Below, piece after piece: positions 58,220 through 64,000 of a DNA stretch of 64,000 bases (position 1 is the first letter of the stretch; each line of letters begins with the position of its first letter). The position numbers and the translations under genes are program-made. A model generated the notes under the pieces. That model was not told the origin of the DNA and did no database searches. It worked only from the letters and a program-made list of their open reading frames with translations. This stretch comes from Paenibacillus xylanexedens (lineage in GTDB: Bacteria > Bacillota > Bacilli > Paenibacillales > Paenibacillaceae): positions 186,001-250,000 of the forward strand of contig NZ_JAGIKV010000003.1 in assembly GCF_017874615.1 (NCBI RefSeq). The letters run 5' to 3'.

Positions 58220-58503
58220 GAATGTAATGCCTCCTTTAATTAGATTCAAAAAATAGGATATGTAATTGAAAAATACACGAGTATATAGAGTCATCATTAG
58301 AGTTCGTGAATGAAAGGACTTGTTTATTTTAACATAAATAAAGAAGCTTGTTGGCTAGACAGAAAAGGAAGGATAAGGTAATATCATACCTAGTTGTTCT
58401 ATGCATAGGTTTCCGATGTATATAAAAAGAAGAGATTTAAAAGTGTATTTTTCAAAATCTAAAAATTCTTGCTAAATGAATTAAAAAGGAAGGAGTGAGC
58501 GCG

Positions 58504-58839
58504 TTGCAGGTTAACAAACAAATGATTAAAGGCAGTACCGAAACATTGATTCTGACCCTGCTTCAGGAACGACCGTTGTACGGATATGAATTAATTAAGG
58601 AATTACATCGTCAATCCGAGGGTGTGTTTAATCTGAAAGAGGGCACGTTATATCCTATTTTGCATGCTATGGAGATTGAAGGTTGGGTAGAGTCGTACTG
58701 GATGGAGGTTGAAGGCCGTAAACGGAAATATTATTCGATTCGTGACAAGGGCATGGAGGCCTTACAAAGTAAAAAAGCAGAATGGAATATGTTCCGTAGA
58801 GCTGTTGATCGGGTGCTTGGGGAAGGAGGCCTGACATGA
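58504..58839 (+). CDS. PadR-family transcriptional repressor
   Basis: A 111-residue winged-helix regulator: M-I-K-G-S-T-E-T-L-I-L-T-L-L, L-Y-G-Y-E-L-I-K-E-L, L-K-E-G-T-L-Y-P-I-L-H-A-M-E and R-K-R-K-Y-Y-S-I are the standard PadR landmarks, ending in a short dimerisation helix. The start is TTG at 58504, eight bases after GGAAGGAG; the GTG at 58495 is too close to that site. It overlaps the next gene by four bases (ATGA), so it almost certainly controls that membrane protein and itself. Confidence 0.88.
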   Translation: MQVNKQMIKGSTETLILTLLQERPLYGYELIKELHRQSEGVFNLKEGTLYPILHAMEIEGWVESYWMEVEGRKRKYYSIRDKGMEALQSKKAEWNMFRRAVDRVLGEGGLT

Positions 58840-60188
58840 CAAATCGACATGAGCGAATTCAGCATTATCTTGATCACATGTGTGTTCAGGTTAAAGCTCG
58901 CGAAGTACATAATGACTTGCGTGATGAGTTGGGAAACCACATGGAAGAAATGATGTTGGATAAAGAACAAGAAGGTTATACAGAGGAAGAAGCAATTGCA
59001 TATGCCATTGAACAGATGGGTGATCCAGCTGTCGTAGGCAAGAGTATGCACCGATTGCATCGCCATCGTATGCATTGGGGCATTGTGTCTGGAATTATTG
59101 TCTTGGCTACAATCAGTCTGATACTGATGTGGATTTTTACGACTAATACGACACAAGCAAGATATCAATATTTATACAGCTATCATGTGAAAAACACCGT
59201 TGTTGGATTGATGATGATGTCTTTCTTTATTTTCTTTGATTACCGCAAATGGAAAAAAGCTGCCTGGTGGATTTATATTTTGTTCAATGCCCTGTTGTGG
59301 ATCAATCCGATGCTATCTTCAGCCTACAACGGTATAGACAGGTACTTGTCATTACCATTCGGCTTTGTACTTGATGTAACCACGGTTTCAATGTGGATAT
59401 TGCCTCTCGCCATAGGTGCAATTATGCTGGATAAACTTCGAACAAGTTGTAGTATACAGTCAGTACTAAGTTACATTGCAATGGTGGCATTACCGGCAGT
59501 GCTCTTGTTTCAAATATCAGATTGGGTTCGTATGTTATTGTTTGGTATTGTATCGGTCATTCTATTTGGCTGGATTACACGAAAATGGCTTTATATGATC
59601 ATCGCTGCCATAACTACTGGAAGTCTGTCACTAATATTGTTGCTTTTCATGGATGAATACAGACGTTTGGATAGATTCTCTGTCGTGTTCAACCTTCAGG
59701 ATGACCCCAATGGAAATGGTTTTGTGTATAATTCGATTATGGATATCGTGCGAACAGCCGGATGGTGGGGCAATGGACTAGATACACGGTTTGACCTGAT
59801 CAAAAGTAATTATTTCGATTTTCCCGGTGTAATGCTTATTGATGTGTTTGGTTGGTCTGCAGGCATACTCTTGTTGATAGGTATTTTCTGGTTTGTAAGT
59901 AGTATGGTGAAAATACTCCCTCGTATTCGGGATGATTATGGTCGCATGATCATCTTGAGTGTCACTACGATATTGTCTTTGCAGATGATTTATTCTCTTG
60001 TAGTAATTACTGGTAAGGTTCCAATCATCAGCATTGCTTTTCCTTTCATTGGATATGGTACTCATCTGATCTTTGAATATGCCATGATTGGATTACTTCT
60101 CGGTATTTACCGCCGCAAGGATACTATTTCGAAGAAAAATGAAAAAATACGGCAGAAGGTGGATGCCGACCCAATGACCAGTTCATAG
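58836..60188 (+). CDS. Permease-prefix-domain protein with SEDS (FtsW/RodA)-like membrane part
   Basis: A 450-residue membrane protein. Residues 1-75 form the soluble permease prefix domain 1 (L-R-D-E-L-G-N-H-M-E-E-M, A-I-A-Y-A-I-E-Q-M-G-D-P). About ten helices follow. The last third follows the SEDS pattern: G-W-W-G-N-G-L-D, then Y-F-D-F-P-G-V with Asp328 at the place of the catalytic Asp of FtsW/RodA (usually H-T-D-F), and the end V-P-I-I-S-I-A-F-P-F-I-G-Y-G. The protein is therefore a divergent SEDS-family candidate, perhaps acting on wall precursors. It is translationally coupled to the PadR repressor, suggesting induction by cell-envelope stress (inference). Confidence 0.75.
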   Translation: MTNRHERIQHYLDHMCVQVKAREVHNDLRDELGNHMEEMMLDKEQEGYTEEEAIAYAIEQMGDPAVVGKSMHRLHRHRMHWGIVSGIIVLATISLILMWIFTTNTTQARYQYLYSYHVKNTVVGLMMMSFFIFFDYRKWKKAAWWIYILFNALLWINPMLSSAYNGIDRYLSLPFGFVLDVTTVSMWILPLAIGAIMLDKLRTSCSIQSVLSYIAMVALPAVLLFQISDWVRMLLFGIVSVILFGWITRKWLYMIIAAITTGSLSLILLLFMDEYRRLDRFSVVFNLQDDPNGNGFVYNSIMDIVRTAGWWGNGLDTRFDLIKSNYFDFPGVMLIDVFGWSAGILLLIGIFWFVSSMVKILPRIRDDYGRMIILSVTTILSLQMIYSLVVITGKVPIISIAFPFIGYGTHLIFEYAMIGLLLGIYRRKDTISKKNEKIRQKVDADPMTSS

Positions 60189-60230
60189 GCATCCAAAATC
60201 ATTACCGCATCATGAAATGAAAGTATTATT

Positions 60231-60249
60231 ATGCTCGTTTAACGAGCAT
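60231..60249. terminator. Short palindrome between convergent genes
   Basis: ATGCTCGTT-T-AACGAGCAT, perfect but with a one-base centre and no T run. Weak candidate terminator for both flanking genes. Confidence 0.35.
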
Positions 60250-62034
60250 TCACGGAAACCAGATATGACGGAGGTTCACCCAGCCCTGGCTGTTGAAAGA
60301 TAGACCACGCACGGAAGGCATATAAGCCGTCTCTACCGGTTTTTCAGATAAATGGAACAGTAGGTTCTGGCTTACCAAGAATTGTTCAATGCGGTCTAAT
60401 TCACTAGTTCGATCCGCAGCGATGGGAGAGGCGACGATGGTTTGCAAGATCTCATGGATCGTTATACGAGTAGAATCTTCCAGATGCTCAGACAACGTGG
60501 AGTAAAGATCATACCTGCGCAGTTCTTCATCCCTGTCCCGAATCAGTGAGAAGAGAATCAGATCGGACTCCAGCCGCAGATTTCCTTTGAACTGCTCCAT
60601 CGTAGCAGTACGGACGGTACAAGAGAAACCGTACTGCTCCAGTATGGACGCCAGATTTTTAGCATCCCTGCGATATTGTGGAATGGTTGCAATGTGCAGG
60701 GAGATGGGACTAGTCGAAGTGAGTCGTTTAGTAATATCTCTAAACCCTTCCGGGTCAACCATTCCGGCATTCACCGCACTAAAATCAGTCTCCACGATCT
60801 CAGAGTTATCTGCATGTCCGTCATCTCTATACATCCCAGCAAGGCATGACTGAAAGTGTGCTCTTACTTCCGGATCGTTTAACGGTCCGGTTTTTTGCGT
60901 ATTACACGTGAGTAATTTATGAACCATCACACCTGCACTAATCTGTGTCCATTCTGCACCCGCAGACGAAGACGGATTATGAACAAGATGAAAGAACGGA
61001 GTTTCGATATCTTGGCTATCATCCATTTTTGCCGAGGCACTCCACGGAATTTGCAGGATATCTACCCGGTCCATATGTGCTCTACCCTGAAAATACGATG
61101 AAAAGGCTTCAAGTCTGCACAAGTGATCATCCCAGGCGGTGACCTTGAACGGTCCCGTCCCAACAGGTTTTTGCATCCCATGTACATCACCCGCATGCTT
61201 CATCTTATGTTCGTTTGTTCCTGGTGAGGGTACAATCGCCGCACGACTTGTTGTCAGGAAGGACAAAAACAATTCATGAGGATCTTTAAGCTGGAAACAC
61301 ACGGTTAAGGAATCGACCGCTTCAATAGATAGAATCTGTTTACTTACATCACGGTACAGTGTCCGGCGATCTGTAGATTGCAGCCGTTCAAACGTATGCA
61401 CTATATCATGGGCCGTCAACAACTGACTATCGTGAAATGTAATACCTTTTCGCAAATAAAAGATCCAGGTCTTTCGGTCTCCACTGACATCCCAGGTATG
61501 AGCGAGACAGGGAAGAATCTCTCCTTGTTCACCCCGCTGAACCAACCCGTCAAAGACATGGCTGGTAACAAAGGATTCAGCTAATAGATTAATGTACAGC
61601 GGATCAAGCGCATGAAGCTGTTGGCGCAGGGGCAACCGAAGCGTATCAATCTGCTCATTATTGGTGCCGGCTTCCGTATGATGTCCTGAATATCCAAGCA
61701 ACCACTGGTTTAGATGATCCTGCATGATTGTTGAACTGGAGAATGCGCTTACCTGCTCGGCAGCTTCCTGTAACTCCCGGCGATTCATGGCCTGCATCAT
61801 ATATTCTGCGGCGATTTGATCAGCCGGAACAAGCAAAGTCAGTGAAGAACGCCGACCCCGGCCACGCTGGGAAACCCAACGAATCCAATCATGGGCAACC
61901 ATCTTTTTGACAATCGTTAACGTATTGCGGTGTGTACAATTTAGCAACTCAGCGAGATCGGCGAGTGTAAGTTCATGTTCTGTATGGTGACCGTAATGGC
62001 GATGCAACAGCAGATATTGCTGATGTAATTTCAA
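60250..62034 (-). CDS. SgrR-like regulator with solute-binding domain
   Basis: A 594-residue protein with an N-terminal SgrR-type winged helix (L-T-L-A-D-L-A-E-L-L-N-C-T-H-R-N, then W-I-R-W-V-S-Q-R-G-R-G-R-R-S) and a C-terminal family 5 extracellular-binding-protein fold used as a ligand sensor (S-H-V-F-D-G-L-V, R-K-G-I-T-F-H-D, V-G-T-G-P-F-K-V). No signal peptide is present, so it is cytoplasmic. Start TTG 62034 with AGGAGGG nine bases upstream. Relatives respond to sugar phosphates or peptides and often control a nearby MFS transporter. Here it is divergent from a DUF4173 membrane protein, the probable target or a bystander. Confidence 0.83.
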   Translation of the reverse strand: MKLHQQYLLLHRHYGHHTEHELTLADLAELLNCTHRNTLTIVKKMVAHDWIRWVSQRGRGRRSSLTLLVPADQIAAEYMMQAMNRRELQEAAEQVSAFSSSTIMQDHLNQWLLGYSGHHTEAGTNNEQIDTLRLPLRQQLHALDPLYINLLAESFVTSHVFDGLVQRGEQGEILPCLAHTWDVSGDRKTWIFYLRKGITFHDSQLLTAHDIVHTFERLQSTDRRTLYRDVSKQILSIEAVDSLTVCFQLKDPHELFLSFLTTSRAAIVPSPGTNEHKMKHAGDVHGMQKPVGTGPFKVTAWDDHLCRLEAFSSYFQGRAHMDRVDILQIPWSASAKMDDSQDIETPFFHLVHNPSSSAGAEWTQISAGVMVHKLLTCNTQKTGPLNDPEVRAHFQSCLAGMYRDDGHADNSEIVETDFSAVNAGMVDPEGFRDITKRLTSTSPISLHIATIPQYRRDAKNLASILEQYGFSCTVRTATMEQFKGNLRLESDLILFSLIRDRDEELRRYDLYSTLSEHLEDSTRITIHEILQTIVASPIAADRTSELDRIEQFLVSQNLLFHLSEKPVETAYMPSVRGLSFNSQGWVNLRHIWFP

Positions 62035-62168
62035 GTGTTGATTCCCTCCTGGAGGTGAACTCTGACGTATTCCTCTAAAATAAGAAGTTTTGTCGATTTT
62101 AATTTCTATTTATATTCCCATTTTATCATCTAGAATATAGCATAGAAAGGTTAATGGAGGTTTTTCCC

Positions 62169-63788
62169 ATGATTGATAAAATAATGGCTTCACCGCAACG
62201 CGCTCTAATCACGCTACTGTCTGCATGGATGCTGGCGATCATTCACCAGTATTTATTCTATGGTAATGAGATTGGCGTATCGTATCCTATCTTTGTAATT
62301 CTCTTTTATGTGTTCATGTATCTGTTTGCAAGGGATCGCATGAGGTCTTTCAAGTTCATTGATGCTTTTGTAGCGGCTGTAGTGCTATTGTTGTCGCTAA
62401 CGTTTCTGTTATACGACAATGAACTGCTGTATGTTCTTAATTTTCTGGTCATACCTGGCGTAGTTATCTTACATATGACGTATCTGATGGGCAGAAAACA
62501 GAAGCAGTGGTGGGAGATTGGCTTGATTGGTACGGCTATTGACCACTTGCTACCTCAAGCCATACGTCATTGGGGGACTGTTGCTGCTATTGCTGTGAGA
62601 GCAGGCGGGCGTGGCATGGGCAAATCCCAGAAAACAGTTGTTTTCAAAGTACTCATTGGTCTTGTGGCGTCCTTGCCTATCCTCATTGTAGTCGTTGCAT
62701 TACTGTCCTCTGCTGACGGGGTCTTTGATCAGTATTTAGCCGGTTTTCCGGAGTGGCTGAATCAATTGGCTTTTACTCCAGGGATACCGAGAATCATCTG
62801 GATTGTCATCGCAGGTGTATTGCTGTTCGGTTATGTATGGGGATTTGTACAGCCAATGCAATATGAGGCAGAGAAGAGAGCGAACGCACATTGGAAAAAT
62901 GGAGCAGTATCCACGGTTGATAAGCGTGATCACACCTATATATTCTCTCCTGTGGACCCGGCCACTGAAGGTAAGGTTACCAATAAGATTACACCCGAGC
63001 CCGAACGCACTCCGGTCCAGCGGGAACCATTCAGATTGGACCCCATCATTGTGGGGACAATGCTGATTGTCATTAACTGTGTGTACGTTTTGTTTGTACT
63101 TGTGCAGTTTTCGTATCTGTTTGGTGCAGGAGAGGGGCACCTTCCGGTAGATCTGTCTTACGCAGATTATGCGAGAAGTGGATTCGCAGAGTTAATTCTC
63201 GTCACAGGTATTAACTTCTTTATTCTTATTGTTGCTTTGCAGTATACCCGTTCGAGTGGCAAAGCGGGTTCCATCGTACATCAGGTACTTCTCCTGATTC
63301 TGGTCAGTTGTTCAGCAATTATGTTGTATTCCGCGTTTATGCGCCTAAATCTGTATGAGCAGGCATATGGATATACGTACATCCGCTTCCTGGTACACGC
63401 ATTCATGATCTTCCTCGCACTCCTGTTGCTGATTGCTGGCCTTCGTATACGGTACACATCAATACCTCTGATCCGCTGGTATATTGTGCTTGCGCTCACT
63501 GCATATGTTGCTGTCAATTATGTGGGCATGGATAAACGGATTGCCGATCTGAACATAGAACGTTATCATCAGACTGGCAATATTGATGCAACCTATCTGG
63601 CAAGTCTGTCGGCAGATGCAGTTCCGTTACTTCGAGAGTTTGCTCAGGAGGAGTATCCGGATCTCAAAAGGGAAATGCTAGAACGTCAAGCCTACTTGGA
63701 CGAGGATTCATCAGATCGTTCATGGCCTTCTTATAATGTAGCGAGACACAGAGCCGAGATAGAATTGTCCAAATTGAGAACAGAATAG
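62169..63788 (+). CDS. DUF4173 (DUF4153-like) membrane protein
   Basis: A 539-residue integral membrane protein of the DUF4173 family: about 12 helices with a charged cytoplasmic loop (about 240-290, rich in Lys, Thr and Pro) and a soluble tail (about 460-539) rich in Leu, Asp and Arg. Function unknown; family genes in firmicutes are often under a sensor kinase or PadR-like control. The ATG at 62169 has GGAGGT eight bases upstream; the ATG at 62154 overlaps that site. Confidence 0.8.
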   Translation: MIDKIMASPQRALITLLSAWMLAIIHQYLFYGNEIGVSYPIFVILFYVFMYLFARDRMRSFKFIDAFVAAVVLLLSLTFLLYDNELLYVLNFLVIPGVVILHMTYLMGRKQKQWWEIGLIGTAIDHLLPQAIRHWGTVAAIAVRAGGRGMGKSQKTVVFKVLIGLVASLPILIVVVALLSSADGVFDQYLAGFPEWLNQLAFTPGIPRIIWIVIAGVLLFGYVWGFVQPMQYEAEKRANAHWKNGAVSTVDKRDHTYIFSPVDPATEGKVTNKITPEPERTPVQREPFRLDPIIVGTMLIVINCVYVLFVLVQFSYLFGAGEGHLPVDLSYADYARSGFAELILVTGINFFILIVALQYTRSSGKAGSIVHQVLLLILVSCSAIMLYSAFMRLNLYEQAYGYTYIRFLVHAFMIFLALLLLIAGLRIRYTSIPLIRWYIVLALTAYVAVNYVGMDKRIADLNIERYHQTGNIDATYLASLSADAVPLLREFAQEEYPDLKREMLERQAYLDEDSSDRSWPSYNVARHRAEIELSKLRTE

Positions 63789-63839
63789 ATGAATAGTAGT
63801 TGTTTTCACGTACGGATTTATGCAAAAACAATATGTAAG

Positions 63840-63848
63840 TGTTATAAT
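63840..63848 (+). promoter_or_regulatory. Extended -10 promoter
   Basis: TGT-TATAAT extended -10 located 33 bases before the TTG start at 63881. No clear -35. Confidence 0.5.
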
Positions 63849-63880
63849 ATAAAAACTAACCTATAAAGGGGGTGAATCCC

Positions 63881-64000
63881 TTGTTTGAACTGCAGGAGTT
63901 ATTACCATATTTATTTTCGATTGGACTCATCTTCACCGTCAGTTATGCCTATATTGCCCATCTTCATTGTGGCATGACAGAGTACTGGATGGAAGGTGGC
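63881..64000 (+). CDS. Start of a membrane protein, cut by window end
   Basis: The reading frame opens with TTG at 63881, six bases after AAAGGGGGTGA, and stays open for all 40 codons to the window end. The product starts M-F-E-L-Q-E-L-L-P-Y-L-F-S-I-G-L-I-F-T-V, an N-terminal membrane helix, then H-L-H-C-G-M-T-E-Y-W. There is too little to assign a family. Confidence 0.6.
   Translation, partial: MFELQELLPYLFSIGLIFTVSYAYIAHLHCGMTEYWMEGG

Noticed and set aside
1-64000. CRISPR array, tRNA, rRNA, prophage or transposase genes
   Set aside because: No regularly spaced direct repeats, cloverleaf-like stretches or recombinase/transposase motifs were found by reading both strands; short or divergent RNAs could still be missed without a covariance search.

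Overview
The window looks like a stretch of chromosome from a Paenibacillus-type, Gram-positive, spore-forming bacterium. The basis is moderate GC content, strong AGGAGG-type ribosome binding sites with frequent TTG and GTG starts, two YjcZ/coat-like sporulation microproteins, an SLH-domain surface enzyme, a des-desK-desR membrane-fluidity operon, a one-piece mrp antiporter operon, and an AraC/YesN regulator beside an ATPase-less LplB/YtcP-type sugar ABC transporter. No rRNA, tRNA, CRISPR array, prophage or transposase gene was seen. The species assignment is inference.

Layout. 0-3.7 kb: 3' part of a trehalose-type PTS permease (cut by the window edge), a lipase-like hydrolase, a cysteine-cluster protein and a tiny membrane protein. 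3.8-9 kb: a decayed transporter remnant; an O-methyltransferase and MFS exporter divergent from a LysR regulator with a perfect palindrome between them; a DUF1275 membrane protein and an esterase. 9-20 kb: a small alarmone synthetase (RelP type) with a drug exporter, a Pro/Gly-rich protein, a Fur-controlled siderophore-binding lipoprotein, a flavin reductase, a type III polyketide synthase followed by an MMPL exporter, a dienelactone-hydrolase-like esterase and a secreted SGNH acetylesterase. 20-26.4 kb (minus strand): mrpA(B)CDEFG, with MrpA and MrpB fused. 26.6-33.8 kb: two diguanylate cyclases, a YolD-like protein, a YjcZ microprotein, ferritin, a polysaccharide deacetylase and a lipoprotein. 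33.9-38.3 kb: desR, desK, des, divergent yitT, and an unlisted 54-residue Cys/His/Lys-rich peptide gene.

38.7-52 kb is one sugar-utilisation island on the plus strand: ROK repressor, ROK sugar kinase, MFS permease, membrane-bound AraC regulator, a small orphan protein, ABC solute-binding protein and two permeases, an unrecognised 572-residue protein, and a TIM-barrel isomerase/epimerase. No ABC ATPase is encoded, so a shared MsmX-type ATPase is presumed. 52-64 kb: a ComP/ComA-like two-component system, a secreted serine hydrolase with SLH domains, a P-loop kinase, a PadR repressor with a permease-prefix/SEDS-like membrane protein, an SgrR-like regulator, a DUF4173 membrane protein, and the start of one more membrane protein cut by the window end.

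The most notable non-gene structure is a pair of about 190-230 bp elements (12023-12210 and 50799-51030) with matching terminal inverted repeats and a conserved internal hairpin. They behave like a MITE family. One copy sits directly after a stop codon inside the sugar island. A second, smaller dispersed palindromic repeat occurs at 3025, 7194 and 14321.
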